Shown here piece by piece: positions 21,386-33,346 of a DNA stretch of 64,000 nucleotides (position 1 is its first letter; the number at the start of each line of letters is the position of its first letter). The stretch is from Anodontia alba (lineage: Eukaryota; Mollusca; Bivalvia; Lucinida; Lucinidae): the NCBI GenBank assembly GCA_964016985.1, contig OZ024828.1, positions 85,638,308 through 85,702,307 on the forward strand, read 5' to 3'. The translations under genes and the position numbers were made by a program. The notes under the pieces are model-generated. The model was not told the origin of the DNA and did no database searches. It was given only the letters and a program-made list of their open reading frames with translations.

Positions 21386-24300
21386 GTTAGTTATTTCAGT
21401 ATGCAACAGTTTTGGTGGGACCTGTTGTTTATTTATTGTGAATGTCACATGTTTTCGCGATGGTAAAAATCTGTTTGTTAATATCGGCCGGTACATATAA
21501 TCGTGCAACCCTAGCAGATATGTAGAAAAACAGGACACATTGAGTTCCATTGATATGTTCACATAATTCTCACCATAATATCTAAGATGTCGATACTATG
21601 AAGGAGGGAAATTATTAAGCACACATTTTTGAACAGAGGAGTGTGATTTTGAAATGTGCACTGAGGTGGTTACATTGACCAGTATTGCTTTATTTACCTC
21701 AGCCTTAATAGTGTCATTAGCAGGTAAAAGCATCGAAAAAAACAGTCAGGACTTTCACAAGCAAGGGACTATTACAAGGTATTCCTTTTTTTTCCACTGG
21801 CTAATACCCTACCTGAAATAGCTGTATGCTCACATGACTTCTAATCTTTCAAGGTAGCACTTGGATGAATATCAGCTCTTGTCCAACAGGCAACATGCAT
21901 TTAGGAAAAGGTACAGTTGTGAAACTCAGTTGACCACTGTTATAAATGATTGGGTAAAAATCTTGGACAAAGGAGGACAGGTTGACACATTTATTCTGGA
22001 CTTCGAAAAGGCTTTTGACACCCCGCCTCAAGAACTTCTTAAAAGCAAATTATTTGGTTATGGCATTGGCAGAAAGACACTCAAGTGGATAGATTCCTTT
22101 CTGTGCTATAGAACACAATGAGCTGTTGTAAACAGTGAAACTTGGGAGTGGACTCCAGTTTTGTCAGGTGTCCCACAAGCTCCCTTGAAAACTGTCGCTA
22201 TGATTCGCGCCTCGCGATGTTTTACAAAATACAGTATGACCTTGTTGCAGTGCCAATGCCTTCATATTTTGAGCGGCCCAAGAAGATCAGTCGCCACAGT
22301 CTTAATAATCCCCTTAGTTTACGCTAGGTATATGCCTCTGCAGATTACTACAGGTTTTCATTCTTATGACTGTTGTTTTATGGAATAGGCTCCCTGTAGA
22401 TATTGTACTTGTAAGCGATCTTGACTTCTTCAAGAGAGAAGTGAGCAAGATCAATCACTTAAGGCCATAGAAAGTAATATTGTTTTTAATCTGCTTTTAA
22501 ATCTCATTCATACTAACACTCAAACACTATCATCTTTTTTCGTTCTTCACTATCACTCTTTTAGCCCTCACAATAAATTTTTACTTTTTATACTCACGCA
22601 TGCATCCCTGCGCATAATATACAGTGTAGCTCCAATACATCGCGAAATCCAGTATATCGCGAATCGGCCATGGCTCCCAAATTTTCCATAAGCAAAAAAA
22701 TTTAAAAACATAAAATGTTTGTTTTATTTAACTTCAGAAAAAAAAATGCGTTCCGCCTCCGGTAATTGATTTTTTGCGCCTACCTGGACTCTAAGTCGCA
22801 TCAGGTATTATGACAAAGGCGAGGTCTGGTGACAACTGGCTGTCAGCAGACTTTTAGGTCTAGTGACAACCGGTTGTCACTAGACCAAAAGTGGTGACAA
22901 CCAGTTGTCACTAGACCTAAAAGTCTGCTGACAACCAGCTATATTTTCTAATAAAATTATGGAAAATTTGTCCTTATCATGGAATAATAATGAATAAAAA
23001 TATGATAAGTTTCCATTGACAGTTTTTTTTCAAAGAAAAATACCGAATAACTTTTAAATGCTTATACAATGTAGCTTGCATTTTAACATTCAATTATTTT
23101 CTGTCAGCTTATTTAATACATGTACTAGCATACTTTTTATGGAACAGATAAATGAATTTATATATAAGACAAGAAACAGAAACATGCACATGCACACAGG
23201 GTCCCTAGTGGAACCTTTAAAACCATTAAAAACCTTAATTTTGTTGAAATCCTTTAAAACCTTTAAAGTTGGTTGAAAAAGCTGTATTTTGATGAGAAAA
23301 ACTTTATATTTGGCAATTGTAAATGCAAGAGAAGGGCAGAGTAAATATGTAGCATTTCATAACAGCAAATTATAGTTCTGTGACTTAGAATAATATGTTC
23401 CTAAACAGAAATGCAAGTTAATATTGTCATTTCCATTTAAAGATAAAAATATCAGATTTTCTCTGCAATTTTTTCCCTATTTTGCTTGAAAGGTGACGGC
23501 AAAAGGATTCTTTTGCTTGGGATCTGGCAAGAAATTTAACCATTAAATGCTCTTTATTTTGTACAAAATTCATCCTGAAAAACTTTTATTTGGCCGAAAA
23601 TAGCCTTCATAAAAAGCCTTTATTTTTAAGAGACTCTCCTAAGGGGCCTGTATACATGTAACAGGAAACAAACTACTTCTAAATAACATGTTTTTTGTAG
23701 TCATGCAAATTTGAAGGTTTTGGTTGAAGTATATTTCAGTTAAATAACCAATTCATAAAAGTTCATAGATAATGAACCCATCTTTAAATCTATACTGGTT
23801 TCTTTTCTTAAAATTAGAGCTGTCAGAGGATCTCACTACATTCCCACTGCAGCGCTATCAGAGGAGAAAAACTTATAGTGTTGAAATATTTTTAATTCAT
23901 GCTTACAAGATAACATCACTGTAGGATATGGTTACATGGCAACATAAATCTATGAAATGATTTAAATCCATGAATTATGGACCCTTGGCCCTGATTCCGG
24001 CAGCGCTTGCACTGTTAATATCAGGAAGTCCCAGGACTTCCTAGCTCCAATATCTGGAAGTCCTGGGGATCAAATTTTTTCACTCACTCAGAAATTCAAC
24101 CTAAATATTCTTAAACTCTCATTTATAGAGTAAAACCCCCATTCTTAAGCTAAATAACACATAAATTCATTCTAAATTTTTGTTAATAAATGACTACATA
24201 TCTTTAAAAGTTGGAAGTCCCAGACTTCCTGGCATTTATTTTTGGAAGACCCAGGGCAATTTTTGGGAGTCTTTGACTCCCAGACTTCCCTTAATGCAAG

Positions 24301-27300
24301 CACTGTTCCGGTATACATAATACATCAACCCACTGTCCATGTGTGTATCAGGTTTCAACTTTTGTTACAGTTAAGTTCTTGAAAACTGGGACAAAAAATT
24401 TTCATTAAAGGCAAATTGTAAAACCTATCAAGGGATGTAACTTTAACATATTTCAAGACCATTTTTATAACAAATTACAAAGATTTAAAATGTTACTGAA
24501 ATACACTGATCACTTATATGACATACAGGGGCTTCTACAAAGGCATTGTTACACAAGAAGGAAGTTCTGAAGATAATTTTGAACCTGTTTTCCAAGAGTA
24601 TTAAAATTAAAATAGTATTATGTCAGATACATATCATATTGAGAGGCAAGTATAGTGATACATATCATATCATGAGGTGACTATACTGTTACAGCCCTAA
24701 ATATTAGTCAAGTTTACATCTATGTACTAAATGAAGATACCCTCTCTAGATACAGTGATTCCTTAAAGGAAAATGTACATAAACTATTAAGCATGATTGG
24801 CTGAGTAATTTGGTGAAAAAATTATGAAAATTGGTTGGTAAGTAAGGAAGTTGTTGGATTTTAACATTCTATAAAATGCTGTCATGGAAGCTGCCATTTT
24901 TGTGAGTGAGTGATGTCATAACCACCCAATTAAATATGCAAAAATAGTAACATTTTGTTGCTGTCTAACCATAAATGTATTCATTTGCATAAAAACGAAG
25001 AACTATTTCACATAAGCAGAATATTCCTGTCCATAGACGACTTTTATTTGTATTTTAAAAAGCTAAACATTTGATTAAATATTCAAGATATTTAATATTC
25101 AAAATGGTGGCACCCATGCTCAGGGTCGTATGAAATATAAAATATATCTTTCTTATTTCCTAACCGATTTTGATCAAATTTGCTCCAAAATTCTTGTTTT
25201 TTTTTAGAGCTTAATACTTTCAGATATACATTGTACCTGTACATTGCATTTAGTGGGTGTTTCCCTTTAATTATTGTATGGGAAAGGAAATAAGTTCAAA
25301 GTAAAACTGAATAAAATAGCGGTGCAGATGCTATTAAAACAATGAATGCAGTCTTCTCAAAATTGACTAGATTACAGTTTACATGTATATGCAAAAGCTC
25401 CACAGCTCTGATCGCTGAAACCAAATATGGTTACATTTAGCATTAAAAGTCTTCCATAACAGTCAAAGAAAAGTAAACATACATGTACGGTCCTTACTTC
25501 AAATTCTGGGGTGATCTCTTATAACTTGGACCACAGCTGATCTACTCCCAAACCTGGATAGGAGAAAGTGATGATGCGGGGGTCTTAAATGTATTCATGT
25601 AAATATTTAACCTGGTTATGTCCTGTGATTAATGCCATTTTTGCCTCCCACCCCAAAAATAATAATATTTAAAGATCTTGACTCTATGAGATACTATTTG
25701 ACTGATAAGTACAATGAGTTAAATATTGTTTGGATGCCTCACTTAAATGATTAATATACCAACAACTGTCTTAAAAATCTTATATAAAAGAAAAAAAAAA
25801 TAGCAAAATAAATGCCTGAAAATGTAGAATTAACTGTGAAACCAATAATTATTACACAGGATTATTGGAAAAAATACAGCTGGTTGTCAGCAGACTTTTT
25901 GGTCTAGTGACAACCGGTTGTCACCAGACCTAAAAGTCTGCTGACAGCCGGTTGTCACCAGACACTTCCTATGACAAACTATCCACTTAGTGTCAATCAG
26001 CGCACACATTGATTATAATTGGCAAACAATAAATTATATCGCCATTATTGTCATAATCATTATCATCATTGAGTACATAGATCTACTCAATGCTCAATCA
26101 GTCAATGATGCCCACAAACTAATTTTGCTCAACAAGTGAAAACGGTCCACCTCCTTTTCAACACAAGCAAATTTTGCAAGACAGTAGTCTTACGATGTTT
26201 CTGTCCCACATACACAGATCTTAGTCCGCTTATTTTACACTTCTGTAGCAATAAATATTTCAAAAGAAAACAACAGTTACTGCATCAAAAAAAAAATAAC
26301 AATAAAACGAAAATAAAAAGAAATTAACTTTGATAAACGACAGTTTTTTTTTGCGCCCGCAACACAATAATAAGCAAAGGGAAGCAACTCAAATTATCTT
26401 CGCTCAACTGAAGAAATTTTAGTAACTTCCCTTCGCCGTTCCAGGGAACCAGAGTATCCAAAATGGCGCCCTTAATTGTCAACCCGATGATTTCTTGTTT
26501 TCAAACGTAGTTTATCAGCTGGTTTCGATTGAAATTACTTGTTAGACATAGCGCACCGTTGTAAATTATGCCATTGAGCAATTCTAATCCAATTTTAATT
26601 AGAAAATATGGTGACAGCATGACTGAATGCCATTTATCCGTGATGTCTCAGCAAATTACCAAACTGAGTGAGTTATGCATGCCGTTATACATGCATGGTA
26701 CATGTCTGGACTTATATCGCACTCCGTTTATATCGCGATAGCGGACTCTGGACCCCGAGGACCACGATATATTGGAGCTTTACTGTACTCTGTAATGAGG
26801 ATGACGCAGTATCGATGGATAGATAGGGACTGTTCTTGGTCCATTATTGTTCTCTCTGTACATAAATGATATTTCCACAGACATAGACTCAGAAATAAGA
26901 CTGTTTGCTATCGTGAAATCAGAGACATAGATACCACATTGAAACTTCAGAAGGATATAGATAGATTAGGATGTTGGGCCAGAAAATGGGGTATGAGATT
27001 TCAGCCAGTCAAATGCAATATACCGGTAATGCAGGTAACTAAGAAAAGAACAAATAATTTTGTGGCTTCTTACACTTTAGAGGGTACAGTCCTCGAAAAT
27101 GTGGATTCCATTAAATACCTTGGAGTAGCAATCACACATGACTTCAGATGGAATACACATATCAGCAACATGTGTACTTAGGCTAAAATAGAGTACTAAA
27201 ATAGAACTTTTGGTTTCCTGAGACGAAATCTTTATCAATGTCCTCAGGATGTAAAAGAGGCAGCATATAGGGGACTTGTTCACCCCATTTTGGAATATGG

Positions 27301-30300
27301 CAGCTGTGTTTGGGATCCCCAAGGCATGGTTCTTCAACAAGAAATCGAAAAAGTTTAGAATAGGGCTGTTAGGTTTGTTACTAGCAATTACTGTTTTGAA
27401 ACTGAGAGCATGACTGGAATACTGGAAAAACTAAAATGGGAGTCTCTCAAGAAAAGGAGCAGAGACAGTAGACTGGTTCTTTTGTACAAAGGTCTAAAGG
27501 GTGCTGCTAGCATTCCAACAGATGATCTAATCCCCACAATTAGGCGCAGTAGAAATCATCACTCATTGACTTTTCAGATCCCCAAGAACTGACATTTACA
27601 AGGGCTCATTCTTCCCTCAAACAATCAGAGATTGGAATGCCCTTCCAGATTCGATCATTACCTCTGCTGAAGGAGCAGAGGAATGAGAGGATGGCGTGGC
27701 TAGGTTTACCTCTCTGGTGAGAGCTTGGGACTAGCTTCCCATATCACAGGTCCTGTTGAATGTGTATCACCATTAAAAATTCTGATTCTAATTCTGAGCA
27801 GTTAGCATACATGTGATGGCCCAAAGTTTCAAATCAAGATTTATAAAATTTGATCAGGGGTTTTGGTTTCATATCCGGAGGTTTTTTATTGACCTGTTTC
27901 AATGCACATTAAAACATATTTGAAGGTCCGAACACTGTTTCATTGTCCTTTTTACCATATTTACCCTAAATATTAAGACAGAGAAAGCACTGTACACCAG
28001 GACCAGACTGCTCCTAAAGACTGCTGCAGGTCTACAACTGTTTGCCAGTAGTTTCATGATACATTCTTTGATACCACAAAAGGATGTCCAAATTCGAAGA
28101 TGGAAAAGTCCATTAAACCTAGTCCTGCTGAACCCAGATATATCCTGCCTTTGCAAAGAGTGTAGATTCATATCCCAACTGATCTGGATCTGCACTGTTT
28201 TCCATTAAGTATGTAAATTTATATCAAGTAATCTGATTGGCTGAAAATTGGAAATGGGCATGTCATCTTAATTTATTGAGCATGACAAGGGTTAATTTAC
28301 AAAAATGTTTGTGATGTCCATATATATTTAGGCAAAATAGTGTAACTCAAGTATGTGTGAATTAACCCTAAAGCGCTATGCAAAATTTGCAGCAGACAAA
28401 ATTTTGAAGTTTTTTTTTTTTTTAATGTTTTCAGAGAAAATAAAGCTAGGTATATATTTCATGTAAATTGGCACACGCTCCTGATGAGCACAACTAATTG
28501 TCTGACTTTTGAACATTGATCTTTCAGTGAGTTGTTTGTTGGCATTAAACAAATACGCATGTCAATTAATACTGTACTTCTTCTTTTGCCTATGGCTTTT
28601 TCAATATTGCCAGTCAGTAATCACCAAGTATTCCAAATGTATTTACCTGGACACACTTAATACACAATTGAGCCACACAACGAGAAAACCTGTCTTAGGG
28701 GTTTACGACTAGGTACAACACAAACTGGCCTGCTGAGCTACACAGACAGCAAGACTCTTGAAATTTTATATATAGGAACTAAGTATTCTGCAGTGCTTGC
28801 ATTAGGGAAAGTCAGAGACTCCCTAAAATTGCCCTCGGAATTCCAAGTCTGGGACTCCCAACTTTTAAAGATATTTAATCGTTTATAACAAAAATTTAGA
28901 ATGAATTTATGTGTTATTTAGCTTAAGAATGGCAGTTTTACTCCATAAATGAGAGTTTAAGAATATTGAGGTTGAATTTCTGAAAGTGAGTGAAAAAATT
29001 TGATCACCAGGACTAAAGGGTGCTGCCTGCATTCCAACAGATGATCTTATCCCCCCCAATTAAGCACAGTAGAAATCATCACTCATTGACTTTTCAGACT
29101 CCCGCCATCTTGAAAATCTGTTTTTCGATTCTTCTCCTGAACCAAAACACCAGTTGACTTGAAACTTTGTAGAAAACATCGGAGTGACTTGTAGATCAAA
29201 AATAGCTAAAATTGTTCCGATCTGAAGTCCAAAATAGTTGCCATGGCCTCTGTCTTGAAAATCTATTTTTCGCTTCTTCTCCTGAACCAATAGGCTAGCC
29301 GTCTTGAAACTTGGTAGGAAGCTTTGGGGTGGGTCTTCGTAATGCGCTCATGGTCTGGAAAAGACAACCGTGATGTAGCCTTTGCTTTTCCGACGTTGAA
29401 AAGGCTAACTTACTCAACTTTGCATCCATTTCCACATTACGAAAACACACCTATAAAAATATACTGAAAATTTTACCACCAAAAATGAAAATTTTCAGTT
29501 AAAAAATCCTAATATTTTTTCATATTTCTGCTCAAAACATAGATTGTGGGTACTCGTTAGAACCGCCTCGGCGAGGCGGTTCTAACGAGTACCCACAATC
29601 TATGTTTTAAGCAGAAATATAAGAAAAAATAATGTATACCCCTGTAAACCCCAGTTTTACTGCATAAAAGTGACTAGTTCAGGGTCACAAACTGGAATGA
29701 CTAGTAGATAAAAAAATTAACTTAAAATACTTCTGATCAGAAATCCAAGATGGCCACCATGGCCACCATCTTTAAAGTCTATTTTTCAATTCTTCTCCTG
29801 AACTGAAAGGCCAACTGACTTGAAACTTAGTAGGAAGCATAAGGGTGACTTGTAGATAAAAAAGTAGCTAAAATCGTTCCAATCAGAAATCCAAGATGGC
29901 CACCATATCCGCTATCTTGGAAATCTGTTTTGTGCTTCTTCTCCTGAACCAAAAGGCTAACTGACTCAAAACTTGGTAAGAAGTATCTGGGTGACTTGTA
30001 GATCAAAAATGGCTAAATTTGTTTTGATCAGAAATCCAATATGGCTGCCATCTTGAAAATCTATTTTGAACTTCTTCAGAACAGAAATGCCAATTGACTC
30101 GAAACTTGGTAGGAAGTATCAAGGTGACTTGTAGATCAAAAATAGCTAAAATCATTCTTATCAGAAATCCAAGATGGTCACCCTAGCAGCCATGTTGAAA
30201 GTCTGTTTTGAACTTTTTTATCCTGAACCAAAAGGCCAATTAACTCGAAACTTCGGAAGTATCGAGGTGACTTGTAAATCAGAAATAGCTAAAATCATTC

Positions 30301-33300
30301 TGATTGAAAATCCAAGATGGCCACCATCTTGACAATGTATATTGAACTTCTTCTCTTGAACCGAAAGGTAAATTGCTTCGGAACTTGTCTGGTAATCAGG
30401 TGAGCCATACACGGCCGTCTTTGCCCTCTTGTTAAGGAGGAGTACTTGTGGATAATTCTGGGATAATTTTCACAAAATCTTCATAAAAACATATGTTGTG
30501 GGTACTCATTAGAAGCACCACGCCAAGGCACTTCTAATGAGTACCCGCAATATATGGTCTTATGGAGAAATAAGAAAAAAATTATCCCTTAATCATCACC
30601 CAATACTCCTCCTTAATAAGTCCTCTGTTTAGATTTTGAAAATAACTACCCATATTGATAACACAGTTAATAGCAACAAACCTATTATAATAGATAATGG
30701 TTCATTTACTTTGAACCGATGATCGATTATGAAAATCCAACGGATTCCCATCACTATCATCTGCTACAATTTTTGCATGGGACTTTGAGAAGGTAGCTTC
30801 TGACATTTATGAACTGTGATAGCTCAGATCACATAATCTTTGGAGTCCGATCAGGGAATTTACTATCAGTCAACACAACAGTATCCACTTACTACTGTAT
30901 TTTCTCTAAATATTTGAGTCAGGTCAGATTAAGTATGGGCAAACTCTTTCAAATCCTGCTTTCTGGGGGTGAGGTGGGGGGGCGGGCTGCAAATATTTGA
31001 AATTGTCTGGCATTTACTGAATTTTTATCCAACTGCTAAGTATTAAATGAGCTGTTTCTTGACAGAATGGGTCTTATGAACATAAATGTATGAAAAATTA
31101 GCTTGTGCTTTTGTATATTGTCAGCAGGGCTAAAATGGTTCATTATAGCCGCAGTTTACTATAACACTCAGCCTTGTATCAAAAGCAAAAATGTATATGT
31201 TATATAGAAAAATAATCATTTATGTATTTTTATATAATCTATACATTTCATGGCCATTTTTCTATATAATATCAAATGAACAATGTATCCAAACAAAAAT
31301 GTTTGGATTATATAAAAAAAATGACTATTTATGGTAATTTTTCTGTATCATATATACATTTTATGGATATTTTTCCATATACATGTAATTTTTTTTTGGC
31401 TTCAACGTAGTTGTGTAGCTAACAGATTTTGCTTTTGATTCCAGCAATAGTGTCATAGATTAAGTGGTTATGGTGTATCTTGAACCAAGATTAATGAATG
31501 TGTAAATAGACAAAAAAGCTCATATTTCATGGAATAATAACTTTATTCAGTGAAACAAAACAAACAACATTAACAATAGCAGGAGCAGCAGCAAGAACAA
31601 CAAATAGATATCCATAGCTTCAGATAATGTAGTTTTTTTGTTTTTTTTTGTTTTGTTTTTTTTTAGCCAGAAATAGTTGATATGTTTCATCCCTGTATTT
31701 CTTCATGGAAACAGAAGTGAGGCACTTCTAATGAATACCCACAACATATGTTTTCCTGGAGAAATAGGCAAATATTTTCCTGACTGCCCTTTTTACCTCT
31801 CGAAGGCTCAGTTTTCCTTATTTTCAAACAGCATATATCTTTTCTTACATTGTGTCTTGCTTGTCTTTTCAAGGTTGCAGAAATCCAGGAACTGATTCAA
31901 GTCATGCCAACAGAGCATAAAAAAGCTGCCTGGAATTACTGGAATGAGGTTCAGAGATATTTCAAAGCCTGTTTTGGAGAGATTGCTGGGGCATCAGAAG
32001 AGGGCAGACTAGTAACAAAGATATCTGAAAAGCCAGGTACAAAAAAGTCTTATGCTATTACTCAGTAGTCAGAAGGGTCAAATTGAGCTTTCTGAATTTT
32101 AATATTTCTTTTTATACCCCACCACACACATAATGTTGGGGTATTATGCCTGATGCCTGTTAGTGTGTCTGTCCATTCTTTTTTGTTTCAGTACGATAAC
32201 TTAACCCTTGTCCTGCTGAACCCGGATATACCCTGCATTTGCAAACAGTGTAGATCCAGATCAGTTGGCTTCTGAAGAAGCCAACTGATCTAGATCTGCA
32301 CTGTTTGCCATTAAGTGTTAGAATTTATAACAAAAATCCGGATCAAGTAATCTGATTGGCTGAAAATTAGAAGTGGGCGTGGCATCTTAATTTATTCAGC
32401 AGGACAAGGGTTAAGTTCTTTTTTCCAGTATTAAATATGTTTATTGGTACATTGTATTGTAGGACTTTTATTCTTTACACAAATATAGCCCTTATAAATG
32501 TTAGAAATTAGTTTCCATGTCATAACTTGAGCATCTTATGTCGGGTTCAAATAAATTTGATTATATGGCTTAATGACTACGATATACAGGTTTATATTGA
32601 AACTGGTATACATGTATATACAGTCGACTCTCGTTATCTCGAACTCCAAGGGACTCTATGAAACACTTCGAGATATCCGTAGTTCGACATATCAGATTTA
32701 CGGAACTGAGGAAAAAACAATTAATCGAACAACCACCTTAAACAGAATGAATACGTAATTTGACTCCTAAGTTAGAGATATATTGAAAATATTGTGGAAA
32801 AGAGGAGAAATTGCTCCTAAGGAGCAATTTCTCCTCTTTTTCACAATATTTTATTGACTGTTGGTAGACCTCTGTGTTAAAACAGGGACCAGATTATCAC
32901 TTCGAGATAAGCGGTTATTCGAGATAAGCGAGTTCGAGATAACGAGAGTCGACTGTACTAATTCATTATGAAATTCTTTGTTAATTTTACATTACCATAA
33001 TTACCCTAAGTATTGGAACAAATAGGCCTGAGCAAACAGTGTAGACCCAGATCAGATGCTGCAGAATGCAGCATCTGATCAAGGTCTACACTATTTGCCG
33101 CTCATCCAGAAGTTTTTACACACATCAATAGATAGCAAAAGACTTGTTCAAATTTTAGGACCAGAATGGTAAGGAAAGATGTCTCTATACTTAGGATAAA
33201 TACGGTAGTTATGACCTCCGATAAATGTTAAAAAATTGGTTCTCTTTCATTTTTTCCAGTGTTGGGGTATCATTCTGTGCAATGCTTTTGTTTTTGTTAC

Positions 33301-33314
33301 ATATAGAAGATGAT

Positions 33315-33346
<32 letters not shown>

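Larger units (their letters stand above)
22622..26785. mobile_element. 4.16-kb TIR element, no transposase seen
   Basis: Left end CAGTGTAGCTCCAATACATC and the complement of the right end CAGTAAAGCTCCAATATATC match at most positions, with TA outside both. TA flanks and CAGT ends fit the Tc1/mariner/pogo group. No ORF resembling a transposase is present. Sub-terminal palindromes (22821-22942, 25876-25963) and a nested CAG-ended element (23999-24305) lie inside. Confidence 0.65.
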
